DNA of 64,000 nt from Corynebacterium glaucum. GTDB lineage: Bacteria > Actinomycetota > Actinomycetes > Mycobacteriales > Mycobacteriaceae. The stretch spans positions 1 to 64,000 of the forward strand of contig NZ_CP047358.1 of the NCBI RefSeq assembly GCF_030408855.1, in the 5' to 3' direction. The notes below the pieces were generated by a model. The model saw only the letters and a list, made by a program, of their open reading frames with translations, had not been told where the DNA came from and did no database searches. This document shows positions 41,026 to 49,147 of the stretch, piece after piece. Both the position numbers and the translations under genes were made by a program. How positions within the stretch are numbered: position 1 is the stretch's first letter; every line of letters begins with the position of its first letter.

Positions 41026-41925
41026 CTACATGCGGAAGAACTCGGTACCAGGGTATTCCCCGCGCTGCGCTGCCTGGGGTTGCTGCGCCTGCTGGGAGTG
41101 AGTCGCGGGGGGCTGAGCGCCGGGCTCGATAATGCGGACCTCGATGTGAGAGTGTCCGACGGTGATCACGTCGCCGTCGGCAAGCATCCAGTTTTCTACC
41201 GGCTCATCATTGACGGTGGTGCCGTTGGTGGACTGCAAATCCACCAGGACCGCGACCTCGCCGTCCCACGTAATCTCCGCGTGCTGGCGGGAGACGCCGG
41301 TGTCCGGCAGACGGAAGTCTGCCTCGTTCGAACGGCCGAGGATGTTCGAGCCCTCGTGCACGAGGTAGGTGCGCGAGGAACCGTCCTGCAGCAGCAGGCT
41401 GACGGTGGGTCGGCTGGATGCGCCGGGGTTCATGGAATTGGGTTCGGACATAGTGCTTTCTTGCTCCTGCGAGTGAGGGCCGCGCGAGCGCGCTGCCTTC
41501 GGAGACGGCTCAGCGTAGATCGCGTCGAAGCCGCTTGCCACATCGGGCACGGTATCAATGTAAGAAGACACCCGAAGTTGCCCGGTGCGCAAACCGGATT
41601 CCTCTGCGATTCGCACCACGGCGGGTCCGTCGAGGAGCCAGCCCTGGTTGCGTACGTACCGCGTGAGCTGCTCGGCGAGGTCTGCGGGCAATTCGCGTTG
41701 CTGGGAGAGATTCTCCAAATCTTTCGACGACACGCCGACGGCGTAGACGTTCGGCGCGATCAGCTCGTCGTTGTCTGTGACAACGACCGAATCCTGCGCT
41801 TCCTGCTTGATCAGCTCTTCGATCTCAGCTGGAACAACTTTCCCGCCAAAAACGGCGGCCATGGAGTTGTCCAGTCCGCGCTGGATGGAGCTATCGAGTT
41901 TGGCGAGCCGGTCCATGAACGACAT
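41026..41925 (-). CDS. fhaA: FHA-domain protein FhaA with DUF3662 N-terminus
   Basis: The start is ATG 41925, behind an excellent AGGAGGTG; an ATG eight codons upstream lacks such a site. The 299-residue protein opens with the DUF3662 domain (about 1-125: MDRLAKLDSSIQRG, AVFGGKVVPAEIEELI). A disordered stretch follows, then a C-terminal FHA domain (GRSNEADFRL, SRQHAEI, STNGTTVN). In mycobacteria FhaA binds phosphorylated MviN and tunes lipid II export. It is the first gene of the operon. Confidence 0.95.
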   Translation of the reverse strand: MSFMDRLAKLDSSIQRGLDNSMAAVFGGKVVPAEIEELIKQEAQDSVVVTDNDELIAPNVYAVGVSSKDLENLSQQRELPADLAEQLTRYVRNQGWLLDGPAVVRIAEESGLRTGQLRVSSYIDTVPDVASGFDAIYAEPSPKAARSRGPHSQEQESTMSEPNSMNPGASSRPTVSLLLQDGSSRTYLVHEGSNILGRSNEADFRLPDTGVSRQHAEITWDGEVAVLVDLQSTNGTTVNDEPVENWMLADGDVITVGHSHIEVRIIEPGAQPPATHSQQAQQPQAAQRGEYPGTEFFRM

Positions 41926-42013
41926 ATCCCCGCACCTCCTTTCCTGCACTCGGTGCGCGCTGGGCGATTGCGCTAGACATCAGCATGCGCTTTGGGTGTT
42001 TTACAGCGCCGTA

Positions 42014-42019
42014 ATTATA
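42014..42019 (-). promoter_or_regulatory. -10 element of the fhaA-crgA operon
   Basis: On the minus strand this reads TATAAT, a perfect -10, about 90 bp upstream of the fhaA start. No good -35 is visible, as is common in corynebacteria. It is the strongest promoter match in front of the eight-gene wall-growth operon. Confidence 0.55.
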
Positions 42020-42069
42020 TGTTGCACGAGCGCATCGAACCTAGTGGAACTAGCGGCGAGGCGGTGCGG

Positions 42070-42107
42070 GAAAAACAAACGCCGCAACCCGGTACCGGGT
42101 CGCGGCG
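42070..42107 (-). terminator. Terminator of the 34-residue peptide gene
   Basis: GCCGCAACCCGG (42081-42092) pairs with TACCGGGTCGCGGC up to 42106. On the minus strand the stem is followed by a T-rich run (GTTTGTTTTTC). It lies about 27 bp past the peptide stop codon and separates that gene from fhaA. Confidence 0.85.
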
Positions 42108-42133
42108 TGCTAGCCCTCTCGGGCAACGCCAAC

Positions 42134-42238
42134 TTAGATGGCGGAGGAGAGCTGGTCGATCACGATGATCGGGAACTTCAGGATGGCGGAGATTGCGCCG
42201 ACGAAAACGTTAACGAGGTTGTTGAGGATCTGGGTCAT
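42134..42238 (-). CDS. 34-residue hydrophobic/amphipathic peptide
   Basis: ATG 42238 to TAA 42134 encodes 34 residues beginning MTQILNNLVNVFVGAI and ending VIDQLSSAI. The peptide is a likely single amphipathic or membrane helix with Asn/Gln on one side and Ile/Val/Phe on the other. It has no signal peptide. A GGGAAG site precedes the start and a strong terminator follows, which argues for a real gene. Size and character resemble the small corynebacterial cell-wall channel peptides (PorA/PorH class) or phenol-soluble-modulin-type peptides; the comparison rests on general properties, not homology. It lies upstream of fhaA on the same strand. Confidence 0.6.
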   Translation of the reverse strand: MTQILNNLVNVFVGAISAILKFPIIVIDQLSSAI

Positions 42239-42637
42239 GATCTTCCCTTTCTGGAGGTTGAATTGAACAAGTCGCAGTTTAAGAAAGCTCTGAGGTGAAC
42301 GGAAGCGATACGGTGGCGCCAGAAGTGTAGACAACGGAATCTTCAAAGTTAGTTTTCAGGTGGAAAGTTGGCCGTACTGGGTCGCCACTCGCGGGCGGAT
42401 CGCCGACACACCCTGTGCGTTCAGCGGTAGGTGACGTGGTCGCGACCCGTACACCTGGCCCAAAGGTAACTTTCAGGTAACAGTCCCCCCAGATAGGGGT
42501 GATTCGGGGTTGCTGGGAGGGAGGAGTCACGGTACTCGGCCCTCGAGTCGCGTCTGCGCTCTTTGGCCGGTCATTCCGCGATGCGCTGGCGATTTGGTGA
42601 TTCGCAGCACTCCGGTGCTATATTTATCGAGTCGCCC
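42239..42637. promoter_or_regulatory. Regulatory gap between the small-peptide gene and tRNA-Leu
   Basis: Non-coding, 399 bp. GGTAAC occurs at 42465-42470 and 42476-42481, an exact 11-bp period. A related 19-bp sequence appears twice, AAAGGTAACTTTCAGGTAA (42462-42480) and AAAGTTAGTTTTCAGGTGG (42345-42363), 117 bp apart. These are candidate operators for the minus-strand peptide gene and use the same core as the iterons at 18555. On the right, an extended -10 (TGCTATATT, TATATT at 42619-42624) lies 13 bp before tRNA-Leu. Confidence 0.55.
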
Positions 42638-42721
42638 GCCCGGGTGGCGGAATTGGCAGACGCGCTGGCTTCAGGTGCCAGTGTTCGCAAGAACGTGGGG
42701 GTTCAAGTCCCCCCCCGGGCA
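42638..42721 (+). tRNA. tRNA-Leu (CAG)
   Basis: The 84-nt class II tRNA has acceptor GCCCGGG/CCCGGGC, D-loop GGCAGACGCGC, anticodon stem CTGGC/GCCAG with anticodon CAG at 42672-42674, a variable arm (TGTTCGCAAGAACG), T-arm GGGTTCAAGTCCC and discriminator A. CCA is not encoded. Confidence 0.97.
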
Positions 42722-42732
42722 CAAACGAAACG

Positions 42733-42770
42733 CCCCGTAGTACCAGCTCAAACGGTACTGCGGGGTTATT
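42733..42770 (+). terminator. Terminator of tRNA-Leu
   Basis: CCCCGTAGTACC (42733-42744) pairs with GGTACTGCGGGG (42754-42765), one T-G pair, then TTATTCTT. Confidence 0.85.
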
Positions 42771-42778
42771 CTTGTGCT

Positions 42779-43348
42779 ATGAGCGACTCCTGTATTGACC
42801 TTGTGCAGCTCGACGCCACCGACGATCCGGACCAGGCACAGCACCTCCAGCGGTGGCTGCGCGAGCGAGCGTGGACGCGCGCGGCCGAAGCTGAGTTCAA
42901 GGCGCCGCACCCGACGACGTCGGAAAGCGGGCTGCTCCGGCTCACCGACGCGCTGGCGCCGAAGGGCATGCAGCTGCTGCGCAACGAACCGCGCGGTGAA
43001 ATCGCGGTGACCATTACCTCCGGGTGGCGGGCATACACCGCAACGGCGAACTACGAGCCGCCCGCTTGCCCGGCGTGCGGCGAACGCGCCGAGCCAATAA
43101 TCGGTGCGGAAAGTGCGGACCCGTTCATTGAAGTGGTGGGCTCGTGGTGGGAAACGCGCGTTGCGCCGGAGCACACCTGCCCGCTGTGCGACCACCGCGC
43201 GGTGATCACCGACTGGAACCTGGACAACGCAGTCGCGTGTTCGTCGCTCGCCATCACCGCGGAGATGTATGGGGCCGAGAACGATCTGCGGCAGGAGCTG
43301 GAGGGTGAATTCGGTGGTCAATGGGCGACAATGCACGAACATATTTAG
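42779..43348 (+). CDS. Hypothetical protein with two CxxC pairs
   Basis: The 189-residue soluble protein starts at ATG 42779. It carries CPACGE (about residue 101) and CPLCDH (about 137), spaced like a split zinc ribbon, and a WW-ET motif between them. I do not recognise the family. The start has no ribosome binding site; TATTCT at 42767-42772 ends 6 nt before the ATG, so the mRNA may be leaderless, with the promoter lying in the terminator tail of tRNA-Leu. Confidence 0.65.
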   Translation: MSDSCIDLVQLDATDDPDQAQHLQRWLRERAWTRAAEAEFKAPHPTTSESGLLRLTDALAPKGMQLLRNEPRGEIAVTITSGWRAYTATANYEPPACPACGERAEPIIGAESADPFIEVVGSWWETRVAPEHTCPLCDHRAVITDWNLDNAVACSSLAITAEMYGAENDLRQELEGEFGGQWATMHEHI

Positions 43349-43451
43349 GTATCGTTCATTTCATACGAGGATCGGTTCTCCTCCCCGGGCGGCGAAATCC
43401 GCGTCTCCGTGGTGTCGCACCGCTAGTGCCCACTGGCTATAGTCGCGTTTC

Positions 43452-44888
43452 GTGACCAGACAGCCCAGACCCGAGCCAACGACACCCGCCCAACGCTGGG
43501 CGTTTTTTGCCGTCATCTCGCTCGGGCTGTTTCTGATCAGTCTGGACAACTCGATCCTCTACACCGCGCTTCCGGAACTCAACGCCCAGCTGGAAACTAC
43601 GCCCACGCAGGCGTTGTGGATTCTCAACGCTTACCCTTTAGTACTGTGCGGTCTGCTCCTGGGCACTGGTGCGCTCGGAGACAAAATCGGCCACAGGCTG
43701 ATGTTCCTCTCCGGCCTCATGATCTTCGGCATCGCGTCCCTCACCGCCGCTTTTGCCCCTACCGCCTGGGTGCTGGTCGTCGCGCGCGGCTTCCTCGGTC
43801 TCGGTGCCGCCACGATGATGCCCGCCACCCTCGCACTGATCCGGCTCACGTTTGCCGACGAGCAGGAGCGCAACACCGCCATCGGCATCTGGAGCTCGGT
43901 CGCTGTCATTGGTGCCGCGGTCGGCCCGCTCATCGGCGGCGCACTCCTCGAGGTGTTCTGGTGGGGCTCGGTCTTCCTCATCAACGTGCCAATCGTCGTC
44001 GCTGCAATCGTGCTCACTGTCTGGCTCGCACCGGAAAACCTCCCCAACCCGCACAAGCACTTCGACGTGCTCTCCTCGGTCTACGCACTCATTGCACTGT
44101 CCGGTCTCACCGTGGCCATCAAAGAGGCCGCCAACCCGGATCGCACACCGGCCCTGCTCAGCGTCGCCATCGTCGCGGCGTTCATCGGAGCTGTCCTCTT
44201 CACCCGCCGACAGAACACACTCGTAGACCCACTGCTCACGTTCGACATTTTCCGCTCGCGCCTGTTTACCGGTGGTGTAATCGCGGCAGCAGGAAGCATG
44301 TTCGTACTCATCGGGGCCGAGTTGCAGACCGTACAAAAACTTCAGCTTGTCGACGCCCTGTCACCCCTCCAAGCAGGCTTCGCCGTAGTCGCCATGGCTG
44401 CCGGGGCGTTTCCCGCCTCGGTTCTTGGAGGCGCGAACCTCCACCGCGTGGGTTTCTTGCCATTGATTGCAGGCGGGTTCGCTGGCTGTGCCGGCGGCGT
44501 TGTCATGCTCGTGTGGGGTTCGCAGCTGCAGTCGTTGCCCGTCGAGGTGTCCGCGCTCGCGCTTGTCGGTTTATCTGCGGGCGCAGTGATGAGCGTGTCC
44601 TCGATCGCGATCCTGGGCGCAGCGCCAATGCACCGCTCTGGAATGGCGGCCGGTGTGGAAGAAGTGTCGTACGAATTCGGTACCTTGCTGACGGTGGCAA
44701 TCACCGGGTCGTTGCTCGCGCGTTGGCAGCTGGTGAGTCAGTCCGTTGAATACGACGGTGCGTACACCTTCGCCTACCATCGCGTGCTCATCGTGCTCGC
44801 TGTGATCTCCGTCTTGTTGGCACTGGGCACCTGGTGGTGCTTCCGCGACAATCCGAAGTCGGGAGATGTAGCGCAGGAGGTTCGATGA
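43452..44888 (+). CDS. MFS drug exporter, DHA2-type (EmrB/QacA)
   Basis: The 478-residue protein has about 14 membrane helices. Family motifs are LDNSILYTALPEL in helix 1, the GALGDKIGHR loop (motif A) and GAAVGPLIGGALLE (motif C of drug/proton antiporters). It starts at GTG 43452, 8 nt after TATAGT (43438-43443), so it is probably leaderless. The stop overlaps the ATG of the next gene (ATGA), coupling the exporter with an FAD monooxygenase. Confidence 0.9.
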   Translation: MTRQPRPEPTTPAQRWAFFAVISLGLFLISLDNSILYTALPELNAQLETTPTQALWILNAYPLVLCGLLLGTGALGDKIGHRLMFLSGLMIFGIASLTAAFAPTAWVLVVARGFLGLGAATMMPATLALIRLTFADEQERNTAIGIWSSVAVIGAAVGPLIGGALLEVFWWGSVFLINVPIVVAAIVLTVWLAPENLPNPHKHFDVLSSVYALIALSGLTVAIKEAANPDRTPALLSVAIVAAFIGAVLFTRRQNTLVDPLLTFDIFRSRLFTGGVIAAAGSMFVLIGAELQTVQKLQLVDALSPLQAGFAVVAMAAGAFPASVLGGANLHRVGFLPLIAGGFAGCAGGVVMLVWGSQLQSLPVEVSALALVGLSAGAVMSVSSIAILGAAPMHRSGMAAGVEEVSYEFGTLLTVAITGSLLARWQLVSQSVEYDGAYTFAYHRVLIVLAVISVLLALGTWWCFRDNPKSGDVAQEVR

Positions 44889-46015
44889 AGATTGGAATCG
44901 TAGGAGCGGGCATCGCCGGCCTTGCTCTGGGGAACGCATTAGTACAGCGGGGCGTCGATGTTGAAATCTTCGAGCGAAGCGCGCGAGTTAGGGCCGGCGG
45001 CTCAGGAATCACCTTGGCCCCCAACGGTCTTGCTGCGCTTGATGCCTTGGGATTAGGGGAGCGGTTCCGCGCGCTGCAGGAGCAGCAGTTGCCCCTTCGA
45101 GGTGGGTTGAAGGATCCGCGCGGTACATGGCTGAGCCGCATCCCAGCCGAAGTCACGACACAATCACTCGCGATCAGCCGTGCGAAACTTCACGAACTTC
45201 TCAAGGACGGGCTTCCGGATGGGAGTCTGCACACTGGTGTGGAGGTTGTCGGCGCGAACCCGGAAACCGGTGAAATTGAGCTGGCATCCGGTGAGACCCG
45301 GAAGTTCGACCTTGTCGTTGGGGCGGATGGGATAAATAGCAGTGTCCGCCGATCATGCTTTGACGACCCCGGCACCAGGTATGCCGGGTATAACGCTTGG
45401 CGTGCGATTGCTCCGAAGATCGTCGGCCTCGAGTTCGGTTCTGAAACTTGGGGCTCGAAGGCGCGGTTCGGGGTCGTGCCGCTTCAAGACGGCTCAACGT
45501 ACTGGTTCGCAGTCAAGACAGGTCCGGAAGCTCCAGCCGGGGCCGAGGAGACCCACCCAGACGCGTTGAAGGACGCGTTCAACCATTGGCACTATCCCAT
45601 CCCGCAGCTCATCGCCGCGACCCCAGAACAGGACATACAGTTCCTACCCATCAGGGAGCTGGCGTCGCCGCTGCCTAGTTACACCAACGGCCGAGTGGTG
45701 CTGGTTGGAGATGCCGCCCACGCCATGACTCCGAACCTAGGTCAGGGCGCCTGCCAGGGACTTGAAGACGTAGCGGTGCTCGCCGACCTGCTGGGCGGTG
45801 CGGGGGACGGCACTGTGGATGACACTCTGGATCTCGCTCTCTACGACCAACAACGCGTGAAACGAAGCCAGCGCATTGCTCGACAGTCGCGATTGGTTGG
45901 AGATGTGGCACACACAGGAGGTCACAGGGTCGCGTGGCTTCGCAACCGCGTCTTGCAGGCAACTCCTGATGCCCTCACGGAGAGACAGACCAAGCGGGTG
46001 ACCGATTGGCGCTGA
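44885..46015 (+). CDS. FAD-dependent monooxygenase, PHBH/TetX-like
   Basis: The 376-residue protein starts at ATG 44885 behind AGGAGG. It has the Rossmann GxGxxG (GIVGAGIAGLALGNAL), the DG motif (VVGADGINSSVR) and the GD motif (LVGDAAHAMTPNLGQGACQGLED) of group A flavoprotein hydroxylases. These enzymes hydroxylate aromatic compounds; some (TetX) inactivate antibiotics. The 4-bp overlap with an MFS drug exporter suggests modification and export of one compound. No specific substrate can be assigned. Confidence 0.88.
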   Translation: MKIGIVGAGIAGLALGNALVQRGVDVEIFERSARVRAGGSGITLAPNGLAALDALGLGERFRALQEQQLPLRGGLKDPRGTWLSRIPAEVTTQSLAISRAKLHELLKDGLPDGSLHTGVEVVGANPETGEIELASGETRKFDLVVGADGINSSVRRSCFDDPGTRYAGYNAWRAIAPKIVGLEFGSETWGSKARFGVVPLQDGSTYWFAVKTGPEAPAGAEETHPDALKDAFNHWHYPIPQLIAATPEQDIQFLPIRELASPLPSYTNGRVVLVGDAAHAMTPNLGQGACQGLEDVAVLADLLGGAGDGTVDDTLDLALYDQQRVKRSQRIARQSRLVGDVAHTGGHRVAWLRNRVLQATPDALTERQTKRVTDWR

Positions 46016-46028
46016 CCAATCACCGGGG

Positions 46029-47324
46029 TCACAGCCCGAAGACATAGTCGTGGCGGGTGAACGCCTCCGGGTCGGGGTCCGGGCCCAGGTGGAACACAGC
46101 CATGTGGACGCGGCTGGGGAGCCCGGAATCTGCAAAGTGCGCTTCGGGCTGCGCGTTGACCACGCCGTAGAACTGTGATGCGCCTTCCTCGACGCGGAGG
46201 TGGTCGACAATCTGGTCGGCGATGTCGCAGATGTCCGAGTGGCTGCGGTCCGTGGGAACTCGCGGGCGGAGGTTCTCAGGAAGCGAAGCGCGCATGGCTC
46301 TCACACACGCCACAAGCGCGAGCGCGTCGTGTTCGTCGCAGGCATGGAGTGCGCGGTTGGCGAGGGTACGCGCGAGCGCGGCGTCGCCGGATCCACTCCA
46401 CTCGCGATCCGCGATGCAGGTCAGAGACGAGACAACCTCCGAAAGCAGTTGGGCCTGCCGAGCCATATCGGAGCGCGCCTGGACCTGAAACAAGAGCTGG
46501 GCGCAGGCGTGGACATAGGCGAGTGTCGCCACCGCCTCCACGGTTGGGGTGGTTGGCGTGGTGGGGGAGAGTTTGCGTTGCAAAGAGCCGTCGATAAGCA
46601 TGCGAAGCTCCCGAGCCAAGCTGAAGGCTTCGCCGCTGCCGTCGTCGACAAGATGCGCGACGACGGTGACGCGACTGCTGCCGATGTAGCGGTCGATGGC
46701 GAGGAACGCGGTGTGGGTGTCGTCGAAGATGTCGATGGGAAAAACCATGCGGCCGGGACGGATGAAATCGATGTCCGGCAGGTTTTTGGTGAAGTGCCCG
46801 TGCAGGAGTGCCTTGTTCGGTGCGAGGCTGCGGGCGAACTGGGCGTTTGTCTGCGCGTCGTCGATCACGACGTAGCTTTGGGCCCAGGGAAGCGGGGCGG
46901 GCAAGGGCTGCGGCATGACAGCCGCAAGCTCCTCCCACGCGCCCATGCCGTCATCGACCTCGCATTCGCCGATGAGCTGCTCGGCGGCGATGGCCGTGCT
47001 GTGGAGGTAGGTGAACCGCGCATCGGCCCGCTCGAGGCGACCGAGGGACTCGCGCAACCGCTGAATGTGCCAGTACAGCTCGGACGGTGAGAGCTCCGCG
47101 GCGTCTCGGGCGAGGTCGAAACACTGGCGCGCGTAGGCCAGTTCGATGTAGGTGTCCATGGGGAGCGGATGCGTGTTCGAGGCGGGTTCCCAGCTGCGAA
47201 GGAACTCGGTCACGTCGGCCTCGAGTGTGTCCATCAGCTGCGGTGACGCGGTGCCCGTGATGCGCCAGGTGAATGCGTTGCCACCAAGGGTGATCGTGCC
47301 GCCGCGTGCCGTTTCCAAGTTCAT
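46029..47324 (-). CDS. Hypothetical protein
   Basis: The 431-residue protein is soluble with no signal peptide or membrane helix. It appears mostly helical in the N-terminal third and again near 290-350, with a mixed alpha/beta centre (HFTKNLPDIDFIRPGRMVFPID). I recognise no family motif. It converges with the monooxygenase gene (13 bp between ends) and is divergent from the glutaminase gene. One exact copy of the interspersed 11-mer (46589) reads LID in this gene. Confidence 0.6.
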   Translation of the reverse strand: MNLETARGGTITLGGNAFTWRITGTASPQLMDTLEADVTEFLRSWEPASNTHPLPMDTYIELAYARQCFDLARDAAELSPSELYWHIQRLRESLGRLERADARFTYLHSTAIAAEQLIGECEVDDGMGAWEELAAVMPQPLPAPLPWAQSYVVIDDAQTNAQFARSLAPNKALLHGHFTKNLPDIDFIRPGRMVFPIDIFDDTHTAFLAIDRYIGSSRVTVVAHLVDDGSGEAFSLARELRMLIDGSLQRKLSPTTPTTPTVEAVATLAYVHACAQLLFQVQARSDMARQAQLLSEVVSSLTCIADREWSGSGDAALARTLANRALHACDEHDALALVACVRAMRASLPENLRPRVPTDRSHSDICDIADQIVDHLRVEEGASQFYGVVNAQPEAHFADSGLPSRVHMAVFHLGPDPDPEAFTRHDYVFGL

Positions 47325-47412
47325 GACCCGCAGTTAAGCAGACGGCACCGACATGGCTTGGGCTGGTCGAACGCTGGAATCGAACATGATTCTGCTCTGT
47401 AGACTCAAGCGC

Positions 47413-49092
47413 ATGCCATTGCCAGTGCCACAGTACCTCGCTGACATCTTGGACACCGTCCGCGACCAGGACGAAGGGGAGAGGGCCGACTACATAGAGA
47501 AGCTGAAAAACGCTGATCCGGACAAGCTTGGTTTGGCACTATGCACGACCGCCGGACACCTGTACGCAGTGGGCGATTGTGAATACGAATTCTCCATTCA
47601 ATCCGTGTCCAAGCCGTTTGTGTACGCGCTGGCACTGGACATCTACGGCCCTGAAGAAGTGCACAAATACGTCGGTGTAGAGCCGAGTGGCGAGGGATTC
47701 AACAAGCTTTCGCTGGATCGCGACGGCCGCCCAGCGAACCCGCTCATCAACGCAGGCGCGATCACAGTCAACCAGCTCATCGGCGGGCCGAACATTCCGG
47801 TGAAAGACCGTGTGGAGAAGATCCGCGACTATCTTTCGCGACTCGCCGGCCGCAAGCTTTCGATAGATGAGGAAATCTTCGAATCCGAAATCGCGGGCGC
47901 CGACCGCAACATGGCGATTGCGCACATGCTGCGCGAGGTGGGCATGGTTGTTGACGAAGCCTACGACGCCGTCTCCAGCTACATCTACCAATGCTCAGTG
48001 TTGGTGAATGTCCAAGACCTCGCGGTGATGGCGGCGACCCTGGCGAACGGTGGAACGCAGCCGATCACCGGTGAGAAGATCCTCAGCGCAGAAGCCTGCC
48101 GCGTGACGCAAGCGGTGATGGTTTCGGCCGGCATGTACGACGCGTCAGGGCGCTGGATGGTGCGTGTGGGCATCCCTGCAAAGTCCGGTGTTTCGGGCGG
48201 GTTGATTGGCACCATGCCCGGGCAGATGGGCATTGCCTCGCTCAGCCCCCGCCTGGACGAGAAGGGCAACTCCGTGCGAGGCGTGAAGATCTTCAACGAG
48301 CTCTCTGACGCGCTGGGGCTCAACCTGATGTCCTCCGACTTCTACATCGCGCCGGGGATTCGTTCCGTGCAGCGCAAAGGGCCGACCACTGTGGTGGAGC
48401 TGCAGGGCTCAATCAACTTCATCGCTGCGGAAAAGATCCTGCACGAGTTGGTGCAACGCGATCTCATTGGGGAGAACTTGGTGCTCGACGTGTCTGGGGT
48501 GACTTCATTCAACAAGGCCGGCCGCAAGATGATTAAGGACGGCTTGATGCAGTTCCGAGACCAGGGCGCGACTGTTGCGATCTACGACCCTGACGGCGCA
48601 CTGCCGGACTACGAGTTTTCCGATGGGTCTATCGCCGAGTCCGTTGAGGACCTCACCGTGTCTTTCTCCGTGCCGGCGGCGCCGCGCCGAGTCTTCGACG
48701 CGATTACCAAACCACGGCACTGGTGGGAGGAACGGATCCAAGGCGAGGCCGATGCAGAAGGTTCCGAGTTCACCGTGGAGAACGACGGCCAGACGGTCGC
48801 ACTGAAGGTCGAGGAAGCCGCCGACGGTAAGCGCGTGGTCTGGCACGTCGAAACGGCTGGCGACGAGAACGCTGACAGGGACTGGGACGACACCTCACTC
48901 ATCTTCGACATCGAGGAGGGCGATGCGGGCAGCACCAAGGTCAGCTTCACCCACCGCGGCATGAGCCCGCATGACGACGCTTACGAGGATGCCGAGGAAA
49001 CGTGGCGCGACCGCCTGCGGGAGCGGCTTGAACCGCTGCTGAGCCGCGTCGCCGAGGAGGAAGGCGAGGTCTTGTCGGCGGAAGAAAAGTAG
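47413..49092 (+). CDS. glsA: Glutaminase A fused to STAS and SRPBCC domains
   Basis: The 559-residue protein begins with a beta-lactamase-fold glutaminase (about 1-300), which hydrolyses glutamine to glutamate and ammonia. Catalytic markers are SVSKPF (Ser-x-x-Lys), NPLINAGAI and the late SGVSGG. A STAS domain follows (about 320-405; VVELQGSINFIAAEKIL, LVLDVSGVTSFN), known from other glutaminases. The last 150 residues form a third domain of the AHSA1/SRPBCC type (VSFSVPAAPRRVFDAITKP, HWWEERIQG), which is not usual in this family. TAGACT at 47400-47405 ends 7 nt before the ATG: probably leaderless. Confidence 0.88.
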   Translation: MPLPVPQYLADILDTVRDQDEGERADYIEKLKNADPDKLGLALCTTAGHLYAVGDCEYEFSIQSVSKPFVYALALDIYGPEEVHKYVGVEPSGEGFNKLSLDRDGRPANPLINAGAITVNQLIGGPNIPVKDRVEKIRDYLSRLAGRKLSIDEEIFESEIAGADRNMAIAHMLREVGMVVDEAYDAVSSYIYQCSVLVNVQDLAVMAATLANGGTQPITGEKILSAEACRVTQAVMVSAGMYDASGRWMVRVGIPAKSGVSGGLIGTMPGQMGIASLSPRLDEKGNSVRGVKIFNELSDALGLNLMSSDFYIAPGIRSVQRKGPTTVVELQGSINFIAAEKILHELVQRDLIGENLVLDVSGVTSFNKAGRKMIKDGLMQFRDQGATVAIYDPDGALPDYEFSDGSIAESVEDLTVSFSVPAAPRRVFDAITKPRHWWEERIQGEADAEGSEFTVENDGQTVALKVEEAADGKRVVWHVETAGDENADRDWDDTSLIFDIEEGDAGSTKVSFTHRGMSPHDDAYEDAEETWRDRLRERLEPLLSRVAEEEGEVLSAEEK

Positions 49093-49102
49093 TCTTCGAG
49101 AC

Positions 49103-49137
49103 GGAAAATTAGTAGCGTTCAGGCTGGAAAATTCGTA
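49103..49137 (+). repeat. Direct repeat before the AAA/DUF4143 gene
   Basis: GGAAAATTAGTA (49103-49114) and GGAAAATTCGTA (49126-49137) differ at one base and are 23 bp apart, about two helical turns. The second copy overlaps the likely -10 TATGGT (49136-49141). This is a plausible repressor site. Confidence 0.5.
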
Positions 49138-49147
49138 TGGTTAAGCT

